Shown: positions 17,606-26,345 of the stretch, one piece after another | Numbering within the stretch: position 1 is the stretch's first letter | Layout: each line of letters begins with the position of its first letter | DNA from: Ktedonosporobacter rubrisoli | Lineage (GTDB): Bacteria > Chloroflexota > Ktedonobacteria > Ktedonobacterales > Ktedonobacteraceae | NCBI RefSeq assembly: GCF_004208415.1 | Contig: NZ_CP035758.1 | Span: forward strand, 5,332,001 to 5,396,000 | Direction of reading: 5' to 3' | DNA: 64,000 nt | The notes under the pieces: generated by a model | What the model was told of the DNA's origin: nothing | Database searches by the model: none | The model's input: the letters and a program-made list of their open reading frames with translations, nothing else | Position numbers and translations under genes: made by a program

Positions 17606-18619
17606 CTAATAATGACTTGACGCGTGCACGCTTATACGTTTTCTAAAGACCCAGTAGTTCCAGGCCTGATAAGCCAGCACAAACGGAATAAAGGTTAGGG
17701 CCACCCAGCTCATGACCGTGAGCGTATACTGGCTGGAGGAAGCGTTATAAATGGTCAGGCTCCAGGCCGGGTTGAGGCTGGAGACCATCATGCGCGGGAA
17801 CAGCTGCAGGTAGAGTGCCAGCACGGTACCAATGAGCGCCAGCGAGGTCATCACAAAGGCCCAGCCGCTCTTTTCGCGCTGCAGGAGCCAGAAGACTGCA
17901 ATCAGGGCGCTAGCGACGCCAAGGGTCACAGCTACCTGTGCTATGCTGAGCCGGGCCAGGGCATCCGTCAATAGATAGGTTGCGCTGACGAATACGACGA
18001 CAAGGGAGATCGTTGGCAGCCAGAGCAGGCGCGCCATCTTCCCTGCATGTACCCTTAGCTTGCCCTCAAGCTTGAGATCAAGGAAAATGGCACCGTGGAG
18101 CAAGAACATCGCTGTCACGGCCAGCCCACACACTAAAGCATACGGATTGAACAACTGCCAGAAATTGCCCACAAAGTTCATCTTTTCGTCGATGGGCACA
18201 CCTAGCAAGCAGTTGGCGAAGATGATGCCCCACAAAAAGCCGGGGAGCGCGCTGCCAAGCATCACCGCCCAATCCCAGAAGCGGCGCCAGCTACGCGACT
18301 TGTCCTTGCCGCGAAACTCCAGGGCCGCGCCACGCAGAATGAGCGCCAGCAAAACGAGGAACATAACTATATAGAAGCCACTAAACAAGGTGGCGTACCA
18401 ATCGGGAAAAGCTGCAAACATGGCCCCACCTGCCGTAATCAGCCAGACTTCGTTGCCATCCCAGAAAGGCCCGATGGCGCTAATGATTGTGCGCCGCTCG
18501 ACATCGTTCTTGCCCAGGAACGGCATGAGCATGCCCACGCCAAAATCAAACCCTTCGAGCAGGAAGAAGCCACAGAATAGGATCACTATCAGTCCAAACC
18601 AGAGTATATGTAAGTCCAT
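17606..18619 (-). CDS. cydB: Cytochrome bd ubiquinol/menaquinol oxidase subunit II
   Basis: A 337-residue membrane protein of the CydB family with about eight spans. The start LHILWFGLIVILFCGFFLLEGFDFGVGMLMPF and GPFWDGNEVWLITAGGAMFAAFPDWYATLFSGFY are diagnostic. Subunit II supports quinol oxidation and oxygen access in the bd oxidase; it has no haem ligands itself. It follows cydA by 103 bp and precedes cydD by 15 bp. The length is usual for non-proteobacterial CydB. Confidence 0.97.
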   Translation of the reverse strand: MDLHILWFGLIVILFCGFFLLEGFDFGVGMLMPFLGKNDVERRTIISAIGPFWDGNEVWLITAGGAMFAAFPDWYATLFSGFYIVMFLVLLALILRGAALEFRGKDKSRSWRRFWDWAVMLGSALPGFLWGIIFANCLLGVPIDEKMNFVGNFWQLFNPYALVCGLAVTAMFLLHGAIFLDLKLEGKLRVHAGKMARLLWLPTISLVVVFVSATYLLTDALARLSIAQVAVTLGVASALIAVFWLLQREKSGWAFVMTSLALIGTVLALYLQLFPRMMVSSLNPAWSLTIYNASSSQYTLTVMSWVALTFIPFVLAYQAWNYWVFRKRISVHASSHY

Positions 18620-18722
18620 AGCTTTTTCTCTTTATTTCTCAATCTCATTGACCCTATATGCAAGCTGTTTTCGCCGCCTGCGACGGTCAGGAAAGATGTG
18701 GAACTGGGGCAAAGCCCTGTCC

Positions 18723-20120
18723 CTACGCTGGTGGCAGCGGACCCGTTGGCACAGCGATCGCGATGCGCTCGGGAGCTATCGGAGTTTCCGGCGTATCCTC
18801 TTTGCTATGTTTCGCCAGCAGGTAGACATCTACCCCAGCCAGCGCTCCATATACGCCAACAAACACAAGCAGCGAGGTGAGAATCATCGCCGGGGTTACG
18901 TTTGGCGAGACGCCATCGGCAGTCTTGAGCAAGCCAAACACCAACCAGGGCTGACGCCCCATCTCGGTCAAGATCCAGCCCGCAGAGTTGGCAATATACG
19001 GTACAACCGTGGCTGCCAGCAGACCCCAGAGCAGCCAGCGCTTTTGCTCAAGCCGCTTGCGCCACAACATGAATAGTCCGAGCATCGAGAGTGCAGCCAG
19101 CAAGAGACCTGAGCCCACCATCACCCGGAACCCCCAGAACGTCACTACTACCGGCGGAACATAGTTGCCTTGACCATACTGCTGCTCATACTGCGCCTGC
19201 AGCTGATTGATTCCCTCTACCTTGCCATCCAAGGAGTCATAGGCTAGAAAGCTCAAAAGGTTAGGAATGCGTATCGAGAAAGTGTTCTGTTTATCTTTTT
19301 CATCAATAATACTGAAGAGCGAAAGCGGTGCCGGGTCCTCGCTATTCCACAAAGCCTCGGCTGAAGCTGCCTTCATCGGCTGCGTCTGAAACAGAGATTT
19401 CATCTGCAGATCACCCACTACCATGACCAGGATGCTCCCGATCAAGGCAGCAATGATGCCCATGCGCACCGAGCGGCGGAAAAAGTCAAGATCGCCACTC
19501 CTCTTGAGCAGATGATAGGCGCTAATGCCAACGACGAAAAACGCTCCAGTGACCAAGCCTGCCATCACCACGTGGGGCACTTGCAGCCAGACATGTGGAT
19601 TCTTGAGCAGAGCGAAGAAATCAGTCATCTGCGCGCGCCCATCGTGGATAACGAAGCCTGTCGGCTCCTGCATAAATGAGTTGGCAACCAGAATCCAGAA
19701 GGCTGAAAGATGCGAGGCAAAGACAACGCCCCAGATCATCGCCAGGTGAAGCTTTTTTGGCAATTGATCCCAGCCAAATACCCAGATACCCAGGAAGGTA
19801 GATTCCATAAAAAAGGCTAACAAGGCTTCTAGGGCTAGCGGCGCCCCGAAGATGTCGCCGACGAAACGCGAATAGGACGACCAGTTCATGCCAAACTGGA
19901 ATTCCTGCACAATGCCGGTCACTACGCCCATGGCAAAGTTGATCAGGAAGAGCTTGCCCCAGAAGCGCGCCATGCGTTTATACACAGGCTTGCCGCTGCA
20001 TACATAGAGCGTCTCCATGATAGCAATGAGCAGCCCTAGACCCAGCGTTAAGGGCACGAAAAAGAAGTGATATATAATCGCCGTACCGAATTGTAAGCGA
20101 GCTAATGTGAGAGCATCCAC
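18723..20120 (-). CDS. cydA: Cytochrome bd oxidase subunit I
   Basis: A 465-residue haem-bearing catalytic subunit. The first haem ligand is the His in QFGTAIIYHFFFVPLTLG near residue 19, and the His in WLQVPHVVMAG near residue 186 matches the b558 ligand. GWILTEMGRQPW carries the quinol-site region. The segment between membrane helices after LLSFLAYDSLDGKVEGINQL is short, so this is the short-Q-loop type typical of Gram-positive and Chloroflexota bd oxidases. It reduces oxygen to water with high affinity, using menaquinol or a similar quinol. First gene of the cydABDC transcript. Confidence 0.97.
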   Translation of the reverse strand: MDALTLARLQFGTAIIYHFFFVPLTLGLGLLIAIMETLYVCSGKPVYKRMARFWGKLFLINFAMGVVTGIVQEFQFGMNWSSYSRFVGDIFGAPLALEALLAFFMESTFLGIWVFGWDQLPKKLHLAMIWGVVFASHLSAFWILVANSFMQEPTGFVIHDGRAQMTDFFALLKNPHVWLQVPHVVMAGLVTGAFFVVGISAYHLLKRSGDLDFFRRSVRMGIIAALIGSILVMVVGDLQMKSLFQTQPMKAASAEALWNSEDPAPLSLFSIIDEKDKQNTFSIRIPNLLSFLAYDSLDGKVEGINQLQAQYEQQYGQGNYVPPVVVTFWGFRVMVGSGLLLAALSMLGLFMLWRKRLEQKRWLLWGLLAATVVPYIANSAGWILTEMGRQPWLVFGLLKTADGVSPNVTPAMILTSLLVFVGVYGALAGVDVYLLAKHSKEDTPETPIAPERIAIAVPTGPLPPA

Positions 20121-20826
20121 GCGATTTTCCCTTCGACTGTGAACTTTTGATTACCTTATTCCTTAAATCTCTTTCCTCGTTTCACAGTATGCCACGCCGT
20201 CTATCCTCTGCACATCAATGGCTCACCTGATTGTAAACCCGATTATACTTCAAGCTTTTTCTGATGAAATCCGAGCTAGCATCAGTGACAAGAGAGCATT
20301 GTACTCAGGCATATACCTGAACTTTTCTGCGGATTTGTCCTGGCCATACTCAGATTAATCTGAGTATGGAACGGCCTGACAGGCCGCTTCATGGCCTTAT
20401 CGAGATCCATTTGTGCGCATTAAGCTCTTGCCTAAGCGTTGCTTTCTTTGCTAAAGTACTATAATAGTGGGGGTTACCACCTATTTTTTAGCAGTCCGCT
20501 AGTAAAATATCTGAGGTGTTCAGACAATACCCTAAGACATTCTCGTGTGAGCTCGTAGGGTCCTTGATGCTCTCTGTGTTTATCCGTCAAGGATAGTAAG
20601 CATCTTCATTCGTCAGCGAGAAGCCAAATCCCCGCGCGTTTCCAATGCGTGCGCTCCTTCGCTTTCTCACCAGTTGCAGACAACGTTCATCCGGCAACTG
20701 ACCCGCTAAGGTCTCCTCAAACTCAAAGCCCTATGTGGTAAAGTGTGAATATCGAGCAAAATGTAAGCGGCCCCTGATGGATCGTGGGCGGCTCTATACT
20801 TTGCCATCAGGCTAGAGAGGTACACT
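20121..20826. other. Long divergent region between cydA and the aldo/keto reductase
   Basis: This 706-bp region holds an inverted-repeat pair close to cydA (ACTGTGAA 20136-20143 and TTCACAGT 20181-20188), a 26-bp palindrome with a following hairpin (20344-20386) and a short stem with a T6 run at 20465-20490 on the plus strand. A 47-codon start-less minus-strand open stretch ends at 20587; I cannot identify it. No intact gene is seen. Confidence 0.5.
20344..20386. repeat. 26-bp perfect palindrome plus adjacent hairpin upstream of cydA
   Basis: Positions 20344-20369 are a perfect palindrome with half-site CCATACTCAGATT. Three bases later CGGCCT-GAC-AGGCCG (20372-20386) forms a second hairpin. 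Both lie about 225-265 bp before the cydA start. They could be a regulator site or a transcript end signal; no T-run follows. Confidence 0.55.
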
Positions 20827-21792
20827 ATGCACTATCGTCGCTTGGGTCGCACTGGCTTAAAAGTGTCGGCTTTCTGCCTCGGAACGATGGGCTGGAACTG
20901 GTTCACAGAGGAACAAACAGCCTTTTCCATTATGGACGCCTTTGTCGAGCACGGTGGCAACTTCTTCGATACCGCTGATTTCTACTCGCGCTGGATACCC
21001 GGCCACCGGGGAGGCGAATCGGAAGAAGTGATTGGACGCTGGCTCAAGGCGCGCAAGAACCGCCAGCAAGTGATCATTGCCACCAAGGTCTATCAGCCTA
21101 TGGGCGATGGGCCAAACGAGCGCGGCCTCTCGCGCAAACACATCATCGAAGGAGTAGATGAGTCATTACGCCGCCTGCAAAGCGACTACATCGACCTTTA
21201 TCAGGCGCATGCCTTCGATGCCGAAACGCCCATCGACGAAACCTTGCGCGCCTTCGACGATCTACAAAGGCAAGGCAAAGTGCGCTACGTGGGCGCCTCA
21301 AACTATCCCGCCTGGCGCCTTATGGAGGCTCTGTGGAAGGCTGAGACCGGGCATACATTGCGCTACGATACGCTAGAGCCGCACTATAATCTTGTCCACC
21401 GAGCGGAGTTTGAGCAGGACCTCAAGACGATCTGTGAGCAATATCAGCTCGGCGTGATGCCCTATAGCCCGCTGGCCAACGGCTTTCTCAGCGGCAAATA
21501 CAGGCGGGGCGAGGCAGCCAGCGGAGCACGGGCAGCTAGCGTGATGAGACGCTATGATAACGCTAAGGCCTGGCACACGCTTGAGACCGTCAGTCAGATA
21601 GCGCAAGAGACAGGCAGTACAGCGGCCGTGGTCTCGCTGGCCTGGCTGCTCGCCCAGCCCGTCATCACAGCTCCCATCATCGGCGCTAGCTCTCCCAGGC
21701 ATCTGCAAACCAACCTGGCAGCCCTCGATCTCACCCTGACTGCTGACCAACTTAAGCGGATCGCCGAAGCCTCGGCCTGGCAAGAGGCCTGA
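20827..21792 (+). CDS. Aldo/keto reductase
   Basis: A 321-residue (beta/alpha)8 NADPH-dependent oxidoreductase. The N-terminus MHYRRLGRTGLKVSAFCLGTMGWN and the tetrad residues are visible: Asp and Tyr in FFDTADFYSRW, Lys in IIATKVYQPMG and His in YIDLYQAHAFD. The C-terminal AAVVSLAWLLAQPVITAPIIGAS is the coenzyme-binding segment of the AKR family. A GAGAGG ribosome site precedes the ATG. It is a single gene; members reduce aldehydes and ketones or act on sugars, and the substrate is not apparent. Confidence 0.92.
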   Translation: MHYRRLGRTGLKVSAFCLGTMGWNWFTEEQTAFSIMDAFVEHGGNFFDTADFYSRWIPGHRGGESEEVIGRWLKARKNRQQVIIATKVYQPMGDGPNERGLSRKHIIEGVDESLRRLQSDYIDLYQAHAFDAETPIDETLRAFDDLQRQGKVRYVGASNYPAWRLMEALWKAETGHTLRYDTLEPHYNLVHRAEFEQDLKTICEQYQLGVMPYSPLANGFLSGKYRRGEAASGARAASVMRRYDNAKAWHTLETVSQIAQETGSTAAVVSLAWLLAQPVITAPIIGASSPRHLQTNLAALDLTLTADQLKRIAEASAWQEA

Positions 21793-22125
21793 TAGGCTAG
21801 CTTCAGCCCGGGAGAAGAGCCTCAATAGAGCTAGCAATTCTCCCTACATGGCAAGCCATGAGCGTACTTGACAAGCTCTAGAACGATATTTATAATTCTA
21901 CATAGTGGAAAAACTTTTCTAGCTGACAAAAAATGCAGGCTTCATAGCGCCTGTGGAATATTGCTCAGCCAGACAAGCAAGGAGGTCAAAGTAGCGTATT
22001 GGCAGCTCGCTAACATCCCAAACCCTGCTCTGCTATAAAGAAGCGCCTTTTCGTGCCCTGAAGAGACATGCAATCATTTTTCTGGCAGCTCATCTGCCCG
22101 TTGATATCCCCATAAGGAGCCAGCT
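21793..22125. other. Leader region of the purine catabolism cluster
   Basis: Contains the perfect promoter at 21868-21896 and then about 220 nt of predicted untranslated leader. A short hairpin CAGGC-TTCATAGC-GCCTG lies near 21937-21954. I do not recognise a known riboswitch in it. Confidence 0.5.
21868..21896 (+). promoter_or_regulatory. Consensus promoter of the purine catabolism cluster
   Basis: TTGACA (21868-21873), a 17-bp spacer and TATAAT (21891-21896) match the housekeeping sigma consensus at every position. The start codon of the first gene is at 22126, so transcription from here makes a leader of about 220 nt. Confidence 0.75.
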
Positions 22126-23052
22126 ATGCATACAGAGAGCAACTACCTTATCAGTTATGGGAAAGCGCGTGTTCCTCTTTATCGCGTTTATGCCAAACCC
22201 CTCACAAACGTGCCACCTATTCCCGAATCCGCCTTCACGGGTCGCCCTAACATCCTCTTTGCCGCCGAGATCGATACAGAGGTCTTTGGACAGAACTTCT
22301 TGCCGGCCTATACCGAGGGAGACAACACCAACGTCGTCGCCACAGATAGCATGAAGAACTTCATTCTGCGCCACGCCCTCACCTTTGAGGGGGCTACGCT
22401 TGAGGAGTTTCTCGATCAGCTTGGTCGTCAATTTCTCAAGACCTATGTCCAGATGGAGCGAATCAGGCTCACGGGACGCGAATTACCCTTTACCGCGGCC
22501 AGTGTGCCCCAGGGAGAGCATGGCTTTGGAGAAAGCGACGTCTTATTTAAGCGCACAAACGACGACTTTACGCAGGTCAGCCTTACCTTCGAACGCGCCG
22601 ACAATACGCTGTTGATTAGCGACCATCTTTGTAGTCGCATGGGTCTCCAACTCTTGAAGGTTACCGGAAGCTCCTTTACGCGTTTCGTGCGCGATGCCTA
22701 TACAACCCTGCCCGAACGCGTTGACCGCCCCCTGTTTATTTATCTTGATGTGGCCTGGAAATACAGCGATCCCGCCGCTATGCTGAGCAGCTACGTTCCT
22801 TCCGAGCAGGTGCGCGACGTCATCCTGACAGTTTTCCACGAGTTTGTCAGCGAATCGATTCAGCACCTGGTCCATGAAATGGGTCAGCGCCTCCTGACAC
22901 GCTTTCCGCAGATGGCCGAAGTTTCTTTTGACGCCCAGAATCGGACCCGCGACCCGCTTGGAGAGTCAGAGACCGATAGCCGCGTAAAAGTATATAGCGA
23001 TCCCTTCCCAGCCTATGGTTTAATTAAATTAACCTTGACGCGTAAGCAGTAA
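22126..23052 (+). CDS. Urate oxidase (uricase)
   Basis: A 308-residue cofactor-free uricase that oxidises urate to 5-hydroxyisourate. The catalytic Lys is in ISYGKARVPLYRV near the N-terminus and its Thr partner in VVATDSMKNFIL; RIRLTGRELPF and the C-terminal GESETDSRVKVYSDPF also fit the tandem T-fold family. An AAGGAG ribosome site lies 8 bp before the ATG. It is the first gene of a six-gene plus-strand cluster that takes xanthine or hypoxanthine to the ureidoglycolate level. The next gene encodes the enzyme for the product of this one. Confidence 0.95.
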   Translation: MHTESNYLISYGKARVPLYRVYAKPLTNVPPIPESAFTGRPNILFAAEIDTEVFGQNFLPAYTEGDNTNVVATDSMKNFILRHALTFEGATLEEFLDQLGRQFLKTYVQMERIRLTGRELPFTAASVPQGEHGFGESDVLFKRTNDDFTQVSLTFERADNTLLISDHLCSRMGLQLLKVTGSSFTRFVRDAYTTLPERVDRPLFIYLDVAWKYSDPAAMLSSYVPSEQVRDVILTVFHEFVSESIQHLVHEMGQRLLTRFPQMAEVSFDAQNRTRDPLGESETDSRVKVYSDPFPAYGLIKLTLTRKQ

Positions 23053-23084
23053 CGTCATCAATAGTGCAGAGGGAGGAGTATACT

Positions 23085-23441
23085 ATGGCAGGTCGCCTGA
23101 CTACCCACGTCCTGGATACTGCCCAGGGGCGTCCAGCGGCAAAACTTGTCATTTCGCTCTGGCGGCTTGAGGGTTCCGATCGTCGGCACCTCAAAACCGT
23201 CAAGACTAACGAGGATGGGCGCACCGGCGAACCTCTTCTGGCGGCCGAGGAGATGCAAAGCGGCACTTATGAACTGCTCTTTGCGATAGGCACGTACTTT
23301 ATCGAGCAGGGCCTGACTGGAGCTCCGGCGCCATTCCTGGATGAGGTTCCTGTGCGCTTCAGGATTGCCGATGTTAACGCCCATTACCATGTTCCGTTGC
23401 TCACTTCTCCCTGGGCCTACAGTACATACCGAGGGAGTTAA
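23085..23441 (+). CDS. 5-hydroxyisourate hydrolase (transthyretin-like)
   Basis: A 118-residue transthyretin-fold enzyme that hydrolyses 5-hydroxyisourate to OHCU. The N-terminal motif LTTHVLDTAQGRPAAKL and the C-terminal tetrapeptide YRGS (in PWAYSTYRGS) are the two signatures separating the hydrolase from true transthyretins. GGGAGGAG just upstream selects ATG 23085 over an in-frame ATG at 23064. It lies 32 bp after the uricase stop, and the next gene's ribosome site sits at its 3' end. No OHCU decarboxylase follows, so the next step depends on a gene elsewhere or spontaneous decay. Confidence 0.96.
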   Translation: MAGRLTTHVLDTAQGRPAAKLVISLWRLEGSDRRHLKTVKTNEDGRTGEPLLAAEEMQSGTYELLFAIGTYFIEQGLTGAPAPFLDEVPVRFRIADVNAHYHVPLLTSPWAYSTYRGS

Positions 23442-23445
23442 CTTT

Positions 23446-24690
23446 ATGAACAGCGAATCTTCTGCCAGCACCGTTATGCAGAGATGCGAGATCCTGGGAA
23501 GTTACAGTGAGGAGAGTGGTCGCCTGACGCGGCGTTTTGCGACGCCGCCCATGAGCCAGGTTAACGAAACCGTCGCCACCTGGATGCAAGCTGCGGGCAT
23601 GAGCGTACGTCAGGATCAGATCGGCAATCTGATCGGGCGCTACGCAGCGCAAAGCAAAGGCGCATCCACCTTTCTGCTGGGCTCACATCTTGATACTGTC
23701 TACGACGCTGGCAAATATGATGGTCCCCTGGGTGTGATGGTTGCTCTGGCCTGTGTTGAACGGCTTTATCAACGCCAGCTGCGCTTACCCTTCGCCATTG
23801 AAATATTAGGGTTTGCCGATGAGGAGGGCTTGCGTTACCACTCAGCTTATCTGGGCAGCTCGGCCTTTGCCGGCACCTTCGATCCGGCTATTTTGCAATA
23901 TCCCGATAACGATGGCATCAGCATGGCCACAGCCCTGCGCAACTTTGGCGGCGATCCTGAGCAGATCAGTGAGGCCAGGCGTAGTACCGACGATCTGCTG
24001 GGCTACTGCGAAGTGCACATTGAACAGGGTCCAGTTCTTGAGAGCCTCAATCTTCCGGTTGGCATCGTAACAGCTATCGCGGGCCAGAACCGCTTCAACG
24101 TTACCTTTACGGGAGAGGCTGGCCACGCGGGGACTGTCCCCATGCAGCTACGTCGCGATGCGCTCTGCGCCGCAGCCGAGTTTATCGTCGCCGTCGAGAG
24201 CTACGCCCGCAGTATACCTGAAATGGTAGCGACTGTGGGCCAGTTGGAATTACAGCCAGGAGCCAGCAATGTCATTCCGGGCCAGGTAATCATCAGCCTC
24301 GATGTGCGCCACAAAGACGATAGTTTGAGAGAGCAGGCCTGCCGTCTGCTGCAGGAGCGCTCCCATAGCATCGCCAAGGCTCGCCATGTAGCCTGCCAAT
24401 GGGAAGAGTTCCACCAGCACGGGACCATTCCTTGCTCCCAGCACCTGAGCGAGCTCTTGAGCAAGGCAGTCAGCGAGCTAAAGCATCCAGTAGTCACACT
24501 GCCCAGCGGAGCCGGACACGATGGAGCGATGATCTCGACGCTCACAGATATTGCCATGCTCTTTGTGCGCTGCAAGGGTGGCATTAGCCATAATCCCGCC
24601 GAAGCTGTCACGAAGGAAGATGTCGCCGTAGCAATTGATGCGTTAGAGCGCTTCCTGCTTTTATTAGCCCAGGAGAAAAGGCAGCCATGA
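23446..24690 (+). CDS. Allantoate amidohydrolase / N-carbamoyl amino acid hydrolase (M20 family)
   Basis: A 414-residue zinc-dependent amidohydrolase of the M20/M40 group. Metal-ligand motifs are LLGSHLDTVYDAGKYDGPLG, GFADEEGLRY and CEVHIEQGPVLE, and the dimerisation-domain motif GEAGHAGTVPM follows. Allantoate amidohydrolase and N-carbamoyl-L-amino-acid hydrolase are hard to tell apart; being flanked by HIU hydrolase and allantoinase makes allantoate the likely substrate, giving ureidoglycolate, ammonia and CO2. GAGGGAG, overlapping the pucM-like stop region, selects ATG 23446 although the frame is open from 23341. It overlaps the allantoinase gene by 4 bp. Confidence 0.92.
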   Translation: MNSESSASTVMQRCEILGSYSEESGRLTRRFATPPMSQVNETVATWMQAAGMSVRQDQIGNLIGRYAAQSKGASTFLLGSHLDTVYDAGKYDGPLGVMVALACVERLYQRQLRLPFAIEILGFADEEGLRYHSAYLGSSAFAGTFDPAILQYPDNDGISMATALRNFGGDPEQISEARRSTDDLLGYCEVHIEQGPVLESLNLPVGIVTAIAGQNRFNVTFTGEAGHAGTVPMQLRRDALCAAAEFIVAVESYARSIPEMVATVGQLELQPGASNVIPGQVIISLDVRHKDDSLREQACRLLQERSHSIAKARHVACQWEEFHQHGTIPCSQHLSELLSKAVSELKHPVVTLPSGAGHDGAMISTLTDIAMLFVRCKGGISHNPAEAVTKEDVAVAIDALERFLLLLAQEKRQP

Positions 24691-26051
24691 GCAAGTATGA
24701 TCTCATTATTCGCCGGGGCATCCTGGTTACGCCCCATGATACAGTACAGGCCGATTTGGCCATCAGCGATGGACACATCGTTGCGCTAGAGCCCGAACTG
24801 AGTGGAACTTGTAAAGAAGAGATCGATGCGCGCGAATTACTTGTCTTCCCCGGCATAATCGATGCCCATGTACATTTCAACGAACCGGGCCGCACGCATT
24901 GGGAAGGCTTTCAAAGCGGGACGCGCGCCCTGGCTGCCGGCGGCACTACCAGCTTTTTTGATATGCCACTCAATTCTTCGCCGCCCGTGCTTGATGCGAA
25001 AAGCTTTGAGCTCAAACGCAAAGCTGCTCAGGCCTCGTCACTTGTCGATTTTGGCTTGTGGGGTGGCCTGGTACCCGGCAATCTTGCTAAGATGGCAGAG
25101 CTAGCAGAGCGCGGGGTGATTGGCTTTAAAGCCTTTATGAGCAACAGTGGTATCGACGACTTTGCCGCCGCTGACGATCTCACGCTCTACGAGGGCATGG
25201 CTCAGGCCGCACGCCTGGGCCGCATCGTCGCCGTCCACGCCGAAAGTGAGCAGCTTACCAGCGCCCTGGCCCGGCGCGCTCAGACCCAGGGACGAACCGG
25301 GATACGCGATTATCTCAACTCGCGCCCGATCCTGGCCGAGCTTGAGGCTATCCAGCGCGCCGTTCTCTTTGCCGGTGAGACGGGCTGTGCGCTGCATATC
25401 GTGCATGTCAGCAGCGGACGCGGCGTCAGCCTGGTGGCGGAAGCCAGGGCGCGCGGCCTTGACGTAAGCTGCGAGACCTGCCCGCACTACCTCACGCTTA
25501 CCGAGGACGATATGGAGACGCTGGGAGCAGTCGCCAAATGTGCGCCACCGCTACGCTCAGCCCAGGAGCAGGGCGCGCTCTGGCAGCATATCTTCGACGG
25601 CAGCCTGCCGATGGTCGCCACAGATCATTCACCGGCCCCGGCCGAAATGAAAACTGATAGCAACTTTTTCCGCGTCTGGGGCGGTATTTCCGGCTGCCAA
25701 TCCCTGCTTCAGCTCCTCCTGACCGAAGGCTACGAGCGGCGCAATCTGCCACTTACGCTCATTGCCTCACTCGCAGCTGGCTACGTGGCGCGCCGCTTCG
25801 ACCTTGCTCCGGCCAAGGGCAGTTTAGCGATTGGCGCAGATGCCGATATTGTGTTAGTAGATTTGCGCCAGCGCCACACCTTGCAAAAACAGGCTTTATT
25901 TTACAGGCACCAGCGCAGCCCTTATCTTGGTCGTTCGCTTAGAGGAGCTATTGTCAGTACTCTTGTACGTGGTATTACTGTCTTTCAGGATGGGCAGCCC
26001 GCGGCAAATCCGCAAGGAAAGCTGCTTAAACCATCTTCTCTACCTGCATAA
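24687..26051 (+). CDS. allB: Allantoinase
   Basis: A 454-residue cyclic amidohydrolase with a dinuclear metal centre. HVHFNEPGR supplies the first His pair, IGFKAFM the Lys normally carboxylated to bridge the metals, CETCPHYL a further His and ATDHSPAP the metal-binding Asp. DAHVHFNEPGRTHWEGF is characteristic of allantoinase rather than dihydropyrimidinase. It opens allantoin to allantoate. Translation is coupled to the upstream gene by a 4-bp ATGA overlap. Confidence 0.95.
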   Translation: MSKYDLIIRRGILVTPHDTVQADLAISDGHIVALEPELSGTCKEEIDARELLVFPGIIDAHVHFNEPGRTHWEGFQSGTRALAAGGTTSFFDMPLNSSPPVLDAKSFELKRKAAQASSLVDFGLWGGLVPGNLAKMAELAERGVIGFKAFMSNSGIDDFAAADDLTLYEGMAQAARLGRIVAVHAESEQLTSALARRAQTQGRTGIRDYLNSRPILAELEAIQRAVLFAGETGCALHIVHVSSGRGVSLVAEARARGLDVSCETCPHYLTLTEDDMETLGAVAKCAPPLRSAQEQGALWQHIFDGSLPMVATDHSPAPAEMKTDSNFFRVWGGISGCQSLLQLLLTEGYERRNLPLTLIASLAAGYVARRFDLAPAKGSLAIGADADIVLVDLRQRHTLQKQALFYRHQRSPYLGRSLRGAIVSTLVRGITVFQDGQPAANPQGKLLKPSSLPA

Positions 26052-26345
26052 CATACGTGCTAACAAGATTTGTTTTTCATGGATGTTTTCAGATTGAGCG
26101 TGCAGGAATATAATAAGCTTCTGCCTGACCAGAAAAGTCTATTTCTGGAGATTGGGCAGGCCAGGCGAGAATAGGCATGTTCAGATCTATCAAACTTTTC
26201 TCATGGCAGATCGTCTAGAGATGTATTGGATAGCACACGAGCAAGCTTTTAAACAGGACAAAGACATATGGACATATATGCAGCTCAGGATGCTGCCCTT
26301 GCTGCTAGCACCTGGCGGTATGTGGCACAGAAAGGCTGATTACTT

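Noticed and set aside
20587..20727. 47-codon minus-strand open stretch ending EDAYYP
   Set aside because: No start codon and no family I can name; may be a gene fragment but cannot be supported.
21897..22125. Riboswitch in the uricase leader
   Set aside because: I looked for a purine-riboswitch-like core and other known elements and saw none; only a small hairpin is present.
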